Shown here in pieces: positions 35,738 through 46,246 of a stretch of 64,000 nt of DNA. The number at the start of each line of letters is the position of its first letter. Position 1 is the first letter of the stretch. The stretch covers positions 1,364,001 through 1,428,000 of the forward strand of contig JASBNA010000004.1 in NCBI GenBank assembly GCA_038087015.1, read 5' to 3'. A program made the translations under genes and the position numbers. The notes below the pieces were generated by a model. The model saw nothing but the letters and a program-made list of their open reading frames with translations. It ran no database searches and was not told the DNA's origin. This DNA comes from Cerrena zonata (Eukaryota; Basidiomycota; Agaricomycetes; Polyporales; Cerrenaceae).

Positions 35738-36701
35738 AGTACTTACCCATATATGCAAACTCCTAGAAACTGTGTTTACCTCAAAACCAAGCTCGTAAAT
35801 TTCTCAAACGTCGGTTTCTTGTATTGGGTGTTGTGCTATTAGAAGGCTAGTTTCTTGTTAGCGATTTTGTTCATGTTTTCTTGCGTGAATTTTGTGAGCG
35901 GGTCTACTGCAAGTTGTAGCAGAATATTGGTACGGTTTGATACAATCTTGCGCTACTGGAGTTCTACAAGCAGAAACAGCAGTTATCAGCTTTAACTATC
36001 TGATATCGAACATACCAAGCCCAGTTTCTATTAAGCCAATAATCCAAATAGCCTCATCCCTGATTCGAATCCTACTTCTGACCCTCAATCAAGCATGAAC
36101 ATAGTCTCACAGTTAAACTATACGGAAAAAGACATATTAGCTTTTAACGATACTTTCTACATTGCTAGATCTTACTCACAAGAAAACGCAAAGTACAGAT
36201 GAATACTTGCTTGTGAACCAAGGTGCGGTGTCGATTGTAGATACTGTAGCCAAAAAGTGAACAAAAGGCGAATATAATTCATTCACTATGCTTACTAGCA
36301 AGACCCGACCATGGCTTAAACAATGAGCCTGTTCAGAATGGGGGTTATGCTTCGTTGTACAAGAGAAGGTATGGGTAGATATACCTAATCTCATGCTACT
36401 TGAACTATCATATCAGTTGCTCGATCTAAATCCAACGATATAGTTACGCACCAGGTTTGAGCTTACATCTCCTCCGTGCACAAAGAATGCTACTTGTGTT
36501 TAACTCAATCGGTACGCCTAAGGTAACAACGTTCGAATATGTTGAACGGGACCAACACCCTACATTTTTTAGATATATTCGTAAAGTTGCTTTCAATCTC
36601 AAAGTCTGAAAGCAAAGAAGTAAGTCAATAAGAATCAAAACAATTGATATAGAATGATAAGTTTGATCACTACAATGAGCTCGATCACTGCTCATAGCTA
36701 G
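35738..36701. other. intergenic DNA, no gene seen
   Basis: Minus-strand ORFs at 36176-36394 and 36444-36695 have no recognisable motif or intron framing. Nothing else is supported. Confidence 0.4.
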
Positions 36702-37988
36702 GACATAGCTGAAAGTAGGTTACACTAGAAACAAGCCGGAATTGACTCCAGCTACATCATAATGATGAGCTCACTCAAAAACCCAGCGAGATCAAAGGAT
36801 GGGAGCCCCCAGAAGTGGGGATCTCGGCGTGCGGATAGAGTCGGAGATGAGTTCACAGGAAGTCACATGCCGTCCAAGCAGACAACAATAATGGCCAAAT
36901 ATGCCGCAACATAGGCATTATGGCCTCTATGTTTGTTTTTGCTTACAAATCTCATTCTCCCACGGTATGTTTGTTTTTCTTATGTTTTTTTTGTTCTATG
37001 TCTAACTACTACCTATCTATGATGAAAATATAAAATACTTACCTGAAAAGGCACGCCTGAGACATCCCGAAGGATATCCGAGACAGCCTGCAGACAACGG
37101 AGGGCAATGAGGAGGAGAGAAGCAGAGGAGAGCAGGAGGGGGTGGTGGTGGGCAGAGGCAAGAGGGAAAGGCCGGCAATCGAAGAGGGGATAGAATGTAT
37201 ACGGGCAAGGTGGATGGTCTGTGCGTGAGAGAGCTGACAAAGGAATTATACTCAAAATGGCCAGTTAACAGTCTAGACCTCTCGGATTTCGCCGATAGAT
37301 CACCGGTCTGGAGCCTTTTGACATGATCTGTCACCTTAAACTTAAAATGAAAAGATCGAGATATGATCAGTCGGTCTTTTCCGAGACGTTCCAGACCGGA
37401 AATCCGAGAGGTCTAGACCGTTAACTGGCCATTTTGAGTATAATTCCTTTGTCAGCTCTCTCACGCACAGACCATCCACCTTGCCCGTATACATTCTATC
37501 CCCTCTTCGATTGCCGGCCTTTCCCTCTTGCCTCTGCCCACCACCACCCCCTCCTGCTCTCCTCTGCTTCTCTCCTCCTCATTGCTCTCCGTTGTCTGCA
37601 GGCTGTCTCGGATATCCTTCGGGATGTCTCAGGCGTGCCTTTTCAGGTAAGTATTTTATATTTTCATCATAGATAGGTAGTAGTTAGACATAGAACAAAA
37701 AAAACATAAGAAAAACAAACATACTATGGGAGAATGAGATTTGTAAGCAAAAACAAACATAGAGGCCATAATGCCTATGTTGCGGCATATTTGGCCGTTA
37801 TTGTTGTCTGCTTGGACGGCATGTGACTTCCTGTGAACTCATCTCCGACTCTAGCCGCACGCCGAGATCCCCACTTCCGGGGGTTCCCGTCCTTTGAGCT
37901 CGCTGGGTTTTCGAGCGAGCTCATTGTTATGACATAGCTAGAGTCGATTCCGGCTCGTTTCTAGTGTAACCTACTTTCAGCTACGTCA
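36702..37988. repeat. 1.3-kb inverted repeat with ~600-bp arms
   Basis: The left arm from about 36702 and the right arm ending at about 37988 are inverted copies, with the centre near 37345 and a short spacer (about 37302-37390). The inner arms are almost identical: the same 80-residue reading appears at 37255-37013 (minus) and 37434-37676 (plus). The outer arms have diverged more. A second, shorter inverted pair (TCTAGACCTCTCGGATTTC / GAAATCCGAGAGGTCTAGA) borders the spacer. Each arm has a splice-like CTTTTCAGGTAAGTA. No terminal repeats or target duplication mark it as a standard transposon. Confidence 0.75.
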
Positions 37989-38424
37989 TTGAGGTCTCTA
38001 TCTCATCTCCGATTGGTTCCTTGTCTTGACTTGGTCCCGGTATTGAACTTTTTTCTTTTCTAGATAGCGTTGAGTCGCAGGCTTTGGGAAGCGGAGGATT
38101 GGGCTCAGGATGGCTGTATGAAAGGTCGGGATAGGGTAATGAGCGGTGGAAGTTGTAAAATATGTTTATTCTAGCAATACGGTATGTTTTAATTTGTTAC
38201 CTTGCATCCGTTATTGCTCGTAGCTCAACGACATACCTCTTTTAGGAATTCTGGCTCTCGGGAGGTCTTCTGCCCAGTGGCGGGATGTACGCTTCCATCA
38301 AACTTTGTTATCTAAAGGTAAGCACAAACTCAAACTGCGCAAACTTTATACTGACAATTTAATCAACACATTATTCCTTTCGCTCGCATTCTTAGGTTTC
38401 TTTCGATGCGTTTAACCAAGCACA
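37989..38424 (+). promoter_or_regulatory. presumed 5' leader and upstream region of the Spt5-like gene
   Basis: GC-balanced DNA with no long ORF between the inverted repeat and the ATG at 38425. A GTAAGC...CATTCTTAG segment (38318-38395) looks like a 5' UTR intron ending shortly before the start codon. No TATA box is clear. Confidence 0.4.
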
Positions 38425-41400
38425 ATGTCTGCTTCCTCAAACAACAAAGGTAGCTTTTTCGTTTGGTTTGAATGTCGTTTGAAGCTGAACTATTCAGGCA
38501 AAGCAGTTATCCACACCTATTCTAGCTTTCAAGACCCCGATGTCCCAGTTGCATCCACTTCAACTTCAAGCCCGCCTCGTAAACGGCGAAGGTACAACAA
38601 TCTGTTTCTAGATTTGGAGGCAGTGGCTGATGATGATGAGGACGACTCGGACGGAGAGGAAGGTCAAGACGAGTTTATCAATAACGGTATGTAATTGGTT
38701 TTTTTCTGTTTTTGATATTCTAACTGGTTGCATTTCAGCATATGAAGACTTAACAACAATCCACGACCCTCTTCCCATCCAGGAAGATGGTTCGAACTTT
38801 TGAAATGAGGCTGAAGATATTGCCTTGAATTACAAGAACAAAGCAATTGCCGAGCAATGCGAATACCGGGATCTTTCTATGCTAGAAGATATGTCCGACC
38901 ATTGTCAATTCTATCAAAACTGGGCATGTCTGGATCCTTTTTTGCGCGACAATGGTGGAGCTACCCTGTTGAGAGCCATGTCTGCTCCTAACATCAACGA
39001 CAAAGGCCTCTACAAGGTCAACCTGCAACAAGTGAGTCTGCATCGATGCTTTGTTACTAAATAACTGATATCCTTTTGCTTGCAGCGTCATCGAGGGCGA
39101 CAGAATGCAACAAATCTGATGTTCCACCTCTTATCGGTCCCACTCGATACAGCTCATCTTGATGGTCTCTTTTTTTCTGATGAAGTTCCATCTGTATTCG
39201 CCTCCCCTGTTGACTCGTATACTGCCCTCTACTTGGAATGTAGTTCATTATCAATGGCAGTCAATTTCATGGCTCTCGTCAATTACCCTGAGAGTTCAGT
39301 CTCTTTGGTTTCCATGGATAGTCGAGAGCGGTTGCTCACCTTCAACCTTGAGCAAACGTTATGGGTCTGGCTCAAAGATGGGTCTGTCGGGTATGTTTTG
39401 GACCACGAAGATCACGATTGGTTAGAGCAAATGGAACTGGTCACTGTACCACCCCTCCTCCCTCCCCTCAACTTTCCTGCTGGTCAGAAGCAACGACGTC
39501 TCTATACCTACGCTGATCTCCAACCTCTTTTGGCAAATCTCGCTGTCCCTCAACTATCTGCCATCGACAAAGGCACCCATGTGATGCACTTGAAGACCCA
39601 GGAGGTCATTAAGTTCATGGGTCCCCTTCTTATCTTCAGCATTCCTCGTTCAAAACTGAAGCCCATTGATCACCCCGACCCTTTTGAGCTCCAGCTTTTC
39701 TTTGAAGCCAAGGATGCATGGTTGACCCTTCTCGACTCCCTTCGTCATCATCCTGGTCTCAACATTGACCAGGTTGATGGCATTATGGACTGCTGTTTCC
39801 TCACTCCAGAGGACATGGTGAAGTTGGCACAGGATCACGCTGCTTTGCTTCTGGCTAACGGCGACCACGTTACTATCATCAGAAAGGGGACAGAGTTGGG
39901 CTGGTTGGAAGGCGAGGTGTGCAGCATCGCTGGTGACAAGGTCACCGTCAAGATATTTGTATCCAAACAGGTTGCGACCTTCCGAAGAAAAGATCTCCAG
40001 CAGATTTTCCTCCCATTATCTCTGGTGGAAGTGGTGTCTGGTCATCATTGAGGGGCGAGAGGCTTGGTCTTGTACCAGGATGGGGATAGCTTTAACATTC
40101 TCAATGAGAACAACACTTCAAATATAGTAAGTCATCTCAGTTCTCTCCATTTTATCCTACTGACAAATTTGTACATCTATAGTTTATTGTATCCTCATTT
40201 TGTCTACGATCTCGCAAGGACGAGCATCATCAAACTTGCCTGTTGGACAACATGCTACCCCTCCACGATATATCTCGACGATTCCAAACGTTCACCAGCG
40301 GTGAACGTATTCTTGTCCAGTTACCTTTGGCAGTTAAATATTTGTAAACTATAAGGCAGAGTGCCCTAAAGTGTTTTACAAACTTTTAGGCATTCTGCCT
40401 TGCCTTTTTGATTTGTGTTATGTAGGGCAGACTGCCTATATGCTTAGTCATCTGTATAGGGCCCAGTGTATTGCCTAATATGGTATATAGGCCCTATTTG
40501 GGCGCTTTTTTTGCGAATTGGCAGGCTCACCTCTTTCTGCTTACAAATCTGGTTCCACAGCCACATGTATACTTTCTAAATTGGGTAGGTGGCCCTGGGG
40601 TGGGTGGCTGTGGCTGCTACTCACCTTCCGCTTACTGTGGGTGCTTATGTCAGCACCCCCTATTGCCTATTTGGGAAAGTGGTTTGGGATAGGGTGGGGG
40701 ATGGTGCAGGGGCCTATACCAAGCATTAGGACATGTACCAGGGTGTAAAAGAACGGCATTTTTACGCTGAATCCATATCTGAAATCCCCATGTCATTTGG
40801 ATAAGAACTGGGGGAGTTATAACAGAAATAGTAGGTATAAATCGATAAAAGGGGGGTTGTAATTGAAATAGGGTAGGAAGGAGCGGTCAGAATATTAAGC
40901 AGAGGTAGTATGCTCCTCTACTATGTTGGGAAAGGGTGTGTACAAGATCCCAGGTCGATTGGATAAGAACTGCATGTTCTGTATTTGGAATACCCCTAAA
41001 ATGCGAAATTAGGGGGGTACCCTAGGCTATTGGTGGGGAACCAGCCATTCCCTTGACTATCAATGATAATAAGTTCAAGATATAGTATGGGGAAGCTCAT
41101 ATTCCAACCCACATTATCATAGAGTCATCCCCCATACTAATACCTCTTTAACAGGGTGAAAAATGCGAAAATAGGCTATTACCTCCACATATACTCAAAT
41201 AACTATGGAAGGGAAGGCTCTATGGATAGTCCAGTTTGTACAGATATAGATGTAGTATCCCTCTAGAGGTATGTATCTCCGCAGGCCCTACATACCAGTG
41301 GTTGAACCTACATAGCTTAACCACTTTGTGGAACATGGGCGAAAAAGCTAGTTTTGTGTCCATAATTTCCAGGGATATACTTATGATATTAATAAGCGGC

Positions 41401-44338
41401 TTTCTTATGCCTATAGCCCTTGGAAAGTACTCCAATTTCGTCCCTCCATTTGTCCTCAGACATAGAGGTGACCCTCCAAAATGCTACCCATCTCCCCTCT
41501 CCTCCTGACTCAGAAATACCCCAAATTGCACCTCTTTTGGGACCTACAGGTCGTACTACTAGACCAAATAACATGAGGGGGGATAGCCTGGATGAGAGAC
41601 AGTAAGTACTTCCTGAATCCCCAGCCACCATTATAGAACTTCCAGCCTGACCAATGGTATAGAGGAAGGAGTGTCTTAGAGAATTGCAATATGAGTGAAA
41701 CTTGCATGTAAGGTATACTAACCCTAGTGTTAACAAAAAGTGTGTTCTATGGCCAGGGCAGCTGGATAGAGCTATGAGGGATACTTAAAAACCTCCACAA
41801 GCAGTCTTCTTTCTCCATGAATGTTGCTCTATATGTCTTTGGGTGGGTGTATGCTGGTTTGCATGCAGTAATAGGGGAGTATTGGGAGGTGATTTATAGG
41901 GGTACCTCCTTACCTGCAGCTCTGTAATCCTAGATATCATCCAGTATATATTAGAACTCCCAATATCCAGAAGTAGAGCCCCATTGGTGTAGGGGTTGGT
42001 GAGATACAAATATCTGCACCTCCTCCCCCTCCCCAGGGGTACCTTCACTCCCCCTCTACCATTTCATGTCAGATAACCAGGCCAATTGGTATATGTTGTT
42101 TCCTGCATATTTGACACATCTAGCAGCAATCCTGACACGTATAAACATGCTCTGACACGTCATATTACTGTCCCATCCCATGCCTCCTCCTCCTCCCCCT
42201 ATCACTCAGTATTGATTCTATCACAAAGCGGTGTTGGGTATCGCCTAGGATGGTATATTCCAACATAGTATGAGTATTACAGAATATTCTATCCATTAGA
42301 ACGGAAGATACAATAGATATTCTCCTCCTGGTACATAAAGAAATTATTTTGACCATAGCATACCCATACATTGTACTAATGCCAAGCTGACTGGAGTATG
42401 GGCCTCCCCATACTATATCTTGAACTTATTATCATTGATAGTCAAGGGAATGGCTGGTTCCCCACCAATAGCCTAGGGTACCCCCCTAATTTCGCATTTT
42501 AGGGGTATTCCAAATACAGAACATGCAGTTCTTATCCAATCGACCTGGGATCTTGTACACACCCTTTCCCAACATAGTAGAGGAGCATACTACCTCTGCT
42601 TAATATTCTGACCGCTCCTTCCTACCCTATTTCAATTACAACCCCCCTTTTATCGATTTATACCTACTATTTCTGTTATAACTCCCCCAGTTCTTATCCA
42701 AATGACATGGGGATTTCAGATATGGATTCAGCGTAAAAATGCCGTTCTTTTACACCCTGGTACATGTCCTAATGCTTGGTATAGGCCCCTGCACCATCCC
42801 CCACCCTATCCCAAACCACTTTCCCAAATAGGCAATAGGGGGTGCTGACATAAGCACCCACAGTAAGCGGAAGGTGAGTAGCAGCCACAGCCACCCACCC
42901 CAGGGCCACCTACCCAATTTAGAAAGTATACATGTGGCTGTGGAACCAGATTTGTAAGCAGAAAGAGGTGAGCCTGCCAATTCGCAAAAAAAGCGCCCAA
43001 ATAGGGCCTATATACCATATTAGGCAATACACTGGGCCCTATACAGATGACTAAGCATATAGGCAGTCTGCCCTATATAACACAAATCGAAAAGGCAAGG
43101 CAGAATGCCTAAAAGTTTGTAAAACACTTTAGGGCACTCTGCCTTAGGATTTCCAAAAAGTTTACAGCAAAGGCTGGTCCAGTGTGGCCAACACCAGGAC
43201 AGTACTCTGGACCAACTGGGACAGCAGCTACCAAGTCTGTAAAGCTGTAGTCCCTGATGGTTACCTTGCAGACTGGATCTCGCAGAATGGGTACTGGGTG
43301 CCCTCTATGCCATACAACAGTGGAAAACCACCCACCTGGAAACCTAATGACCTCTCCCAGGTTATGACAATATTCCCCGAAGAAGCCACCTACCTCGATC
43401 CTAGCAAGATGTTCAACGAGCGAGTAGGTCGCGATTTCCTGGTCAGGAAGCAAGTCCTTGTGCAAGGAGCACACGATTTCAAAGGACTCAAGGGTCTTAT
43501 TACATCAGTTGATATCACCCAAGGCATCGCGCAGATCTCAATCGATGCAAAAACAATGATGACAAACCAACATCACTTCATTGACTTGAGGAACTTGGCC
43601 CTTGATGTCTCAAACTCCCGGTAAGTTTAATGATCTATATTTGTTTAGCTATTACTAAAGTGCTTTAGGTCGGATATCTATTTACAGCTGGGTATCAACA
43701 CATCAAGAACGTATGTTGAACCTACTCAGCTTCCCATCGTCATCCCCAGAGCCCAAACCAGTTGTCCACCAACACCACCCCCTCCTGTCTCTACCAGCAC
43801 CGATTCCCCCTGGGCCCCTGATGCTCTCAACGCCGCTCCCACTGCCTGGCATGTTGAGCCTCCAGTTTTGAATGGGGCATCATGACTGTTGGAGCCTGAG
43901 GCTTACAATCAGCTGAATGGAAGAATATCATTTCAGGTTGGTATTGATTGGGGGAAGGGAGGTCAGACAATGGGATGGACTTGCCCAATATCCCAGAAGC
44001 CTGCAGGCTTGCCGGACCTCAAACCTGATGAGGTCTTGGTCGACGTCATGGCGAAAAAGAAACATTTCATCAATGTCTTCCAGGCCAAGGACCTCGTCAC
44101 TATCTATCTCACGAAGGCCAATGTCTGGCTCCTAATGCCCCAAGAAGGTCACCAGTTTGGTGCACTGATTGCGTTCGATACTGGGCGGATGTTGACAGAG
44201 AATGACAAGAAGCAATATCGACGAGGAAGCCATGTTGCCATTGATAAATTCAAACAAGCAATATGTACTGTGATGGTAGTTGACAGACAAATTACCATTA
44301 GAAATGACAATCTAGTAAAGTTTACAGTTAGCAAATAG
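38425..44338 (+). pseudogene. Spt5-like NGN/KOW transcription elongation factor homologue, disrupted
   Basis: Spt5 binds RNA polymerase II through an NGN domain and several KOW domains. Here the ATG is at 38425, with introns at about 38449-38496, 38687-38738, 39032-39085, 40127-40182 and 43621-43668, all phase-consistent. In order: RKRRR and an acidic stretch (DLEAVADDDEDDSDGEEGQD), an NGN-like domain (from RHRGRQNATNLMFHLLSV to VFASPVDSYTALYLEC), a KOW (VTIIRKGTELGWLEGEV), a second KOW (GARGLVLYQDGDSFNI), a third (KQVLVQGAHDFKGLKGLI), a Pro-rich linker and a C-terminal KOW-like end. In-frame TGA codons at 38801, 40049 and 43883 and a 2.8-kb transposon at 40354 break it. It is divergent, so probably an extra paralogue rather than the essential Spt5. 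Confidence 0.6.
40354..43144. mobile_element. foldback DNA transposon with 753-bp inverted arms, inserted in the Spt5-like gene
   Basis: A 2791-bp element with ends AGGCAGAGTGCCCTAAAGTG and the exact complement, flanked by TA (40352-40353 and 43145-43146). The arms 40354-41106 and 42392-43144 are about 99% identical by eye, so the same 73-residue reading occurs on both strands (40471 plus, 43027 minus). The middle 1.3 kb has no transposase motif that I recognise. TA duplication suits Tc1/mariner-like mobilisation in trans. The older relative at 17850-20335 has extra internal sequence. It lies between a GTAAAC (40344) and a TTTACAG (43161-43167) that would splice the host gene in frame. Confidence 0.85.
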
Positions 44339-44721
44339 TATAATCTCATAGACATATCATTTTTTCTTGTTATATTGTATCGATAGTATATTTTTTGGTT
44401 CATAATAGTAGAATTTTGGATTGCAGACCTCGAGCCCACTTAATAACATATTTGAATATGTACCGAACTATATTTGAGCAAGGTGCATAGTCAACTACAT
44501 CCTACATAGTATGAGCGATGTTAACTTTGTTGAGTTTTCGACTGTGAGTTACAATAACAATTATTAATTAACATTCTATTGATATGCTTAAAATATAGGT
44601 AAGTTGTTTGCCTTATCGCATTTAAGTGATCTGAACATGCACTCCTTTGGCACTTGCCGGACCTCTGTCTTAGGTTTTTTTGCCTTGCCTTCTCCTCCTC
44701 TCGACCGCCGCTTTCTTTACC

Positions 44722-46196
44722 AGTTGCCGGTAGCTACCAGCAGTTGGTATCTTCTCTTCCTCTTCATTCTTTACAGTCTTATGCTTGTTACCTCTGCTGT
44801 CAACCTCAACGTTCTTTGTCGTCGCCTTTGCCATCAAGACTCAAGATTTATGTCGCGTTCTTTATCTCAAGTGCCGGTAGCTACCAGCACTTGAAAAGGA
44901 ATGTTGAAGACTTCTTTTACAATAGGCGGTTTGTTGTTGGGTTGGAAGGAATGTTTTGGTACGCCATTCTTTTTTCGTCAACAACTAACTTCTGTCCTGT
45001 ATCCTTTCAGTTTATCTTGGCCCACATGCTTTTGACGTCAACGATTTTATTAGTGAGTATCTTCAACTCCCTCTTTTCATTGGTTATTGTGCTTACTGCA
45101 CTGACTTTTACGTGTGGGAACACGAAATTTGCTATTGCCGGTAGCTATCAGCAACAGTGAATTTCGATGCAACAACAACAGCTACTGCCTAAAGTTAACA
45201 TGGGGACTTATTCCACTCGAGAATCTCTGGCTGGTGTCAAAGTGCTAGTAGCTACTAGCATTTCAAGTCTAGAACTTGTATCTTGAACGTCCAGTTGAAG
45301 TACTAGTAGCTACCAGTACTTCGCCACCAGCCTTCTCTCAATAATACAAGCTAAGTTTTGACCTGCCATTCAAAGTGCCAGTGATAATGAGCATTTTGAC
45401 ACCAAAAAGAGTACATCCAGCAAAGTCAGGCCCCAGCTCAAGGTAAGGAGTTTTGTTTCAAACAAAAAGTTGAAGTGCTGGTCTTTACCAGCACCTCAAC
45501 ATTAACCAGACAGGCCTCTGGTGGACTTGATACCCCACCATAAGCCTGCAGTAGTTGAAATAAGATGCCTAATAGGTAAACAGTGTCCACAGAGTCAATG
45601 GGCATTGTTTATCCATTAGGATCTCAATGCTTAAATTAAAATATCCGATAGGTAAATGGTGTTTGCCGAGTCAATAAATACCATTATGGATAACATTCCT
45701 CACCCACTTCTAATCCAAGTTCGTTACATAGCTTACCTGTAGTATATATACATATAGACTTTTTTTAAATACCAAATTCAAGTTTGTTGATCTCATTAGA
45801 CCATATTGCAGATAATGAGTTTTTCTTCTTCTCCAGTCTTACATATATTAACAATGCTTAACTGGATTATTAGTACATATGAGCAGTATGTGTCCTTATT
45901 CCAGTCTCTGTCATCTTTTGGATGTCACCAATACATCTCCAACCTTGGACTTCACTCAACAAGGAAGGTAAGATGATAGGGACCGACATATGACCGGGTT
46001 GTTATCGAGAATTTCCCATTTATCATCCTTCGCTCATTCGCTCGGTAGGTTTGTCCATATTTTCCATTCTCGGTCTGTTTCAAACCTACGATATCATAAC
46101 ATTGATTGATGGCACAGCCTCTATTTACTGGATAGTGTCCCACCTCTTACACCAACCACCATCCCTGAGACTTGCAGGTAGTTACCAGCACTAGTC
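44722..46196. repeat. cluster of eight short palindromes (GGTAGCTACC family)
   Basis: Copies at 44722-44746, 44867-44894, 45135-45154, 45240-45263, 45297-45322, 45371-45398, 45469-45500 and 46169-46196. The consensus is AAGTGCTGGTAG followed by its own reverse complement, giving a 24-28 nt dyad with GTAGCTAC at the centre. Arms vary together: GTGC...GCAC in one copy is GTAC...GTAC in another (45297), and GGTAG...CTACC becomes AGTAG...CTACT (45240). One copy (45469) has a changed centre but longer paired arms (GTTGAAGTGCTGGT / ACCAGCACCTCAAC). Related copies lie at 33716, 49290 and 63289. Confidence 0.75.
45568..45696. repeat. two adjacent larger hairpin repeats
   Basis: CCTAATAGGTAAACAGTG (45568) pairs with CATTGTTTATCCATTAGG (45603) around a loop containing GAGTCAATG. 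A diverged second copy follows at about 45645-45696 (GATAGGTAAATGGTG ... ACCATTATGGATAA) with GAGTCAATA in its loop. The two are direct-repeat relatives and distinct from the GGTAGCTACC family. Confidence 0.55.
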
Positions 46197-46246
46197 TTCC
46201 CCAATTGAAACATACCAATGTCAGCAGTTCAAATGTATTTAATATA

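Larger units (their letters stand above)
44339..46246. other. intergenic DNA carrying the palindrome cluster
   Basis: ORFs at 44604-44894 and 44654-45160 run through palindromes and have no domain or intron framing; I do not take them as genes. The palindromes and two larger hairpins are listed separately. 45700-46160 shows nothing else. Confidence 0.5.

Noticed and set aside
36061..36075. B-box-like GATTCGAATCC suggesting a tRNA gene
   Set aside because: Flanking bases do not form a T-arm stem and no anticodon arm, A box or acceptor pairing is visible.
37013..37676. 80-residue ORFs in the two arms of the inverted repeat as genes
   Set aside because: They are the same reading on both arms with no domain, and end at a splice-like site. 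They may be untranslated leader sequence.
40471..43027. 73- and 76-residue ORFs in the foldback element arms
   Set aside because: Identical by symmetry of the arms, no recognisable motif, and the older copy at 17.9-20.3 kb does not preserve them.
5061..43885. TGA as a reassigned or read-through sense codon, because several genes contain only TGA stops
   Set aside because: TGA also ends pol (8706), the Tc1 transposase (11593) and other frames, TAA and TAG stops also occur inside genes, and the elements show other decay. Mutation is the simpler explanation.
44604..45160. ORFs of 96 and 168 codons as genes
   Set aside because: They run through several palindrome copies, have no domain or splice framing, and owe their length to repeat sequence.
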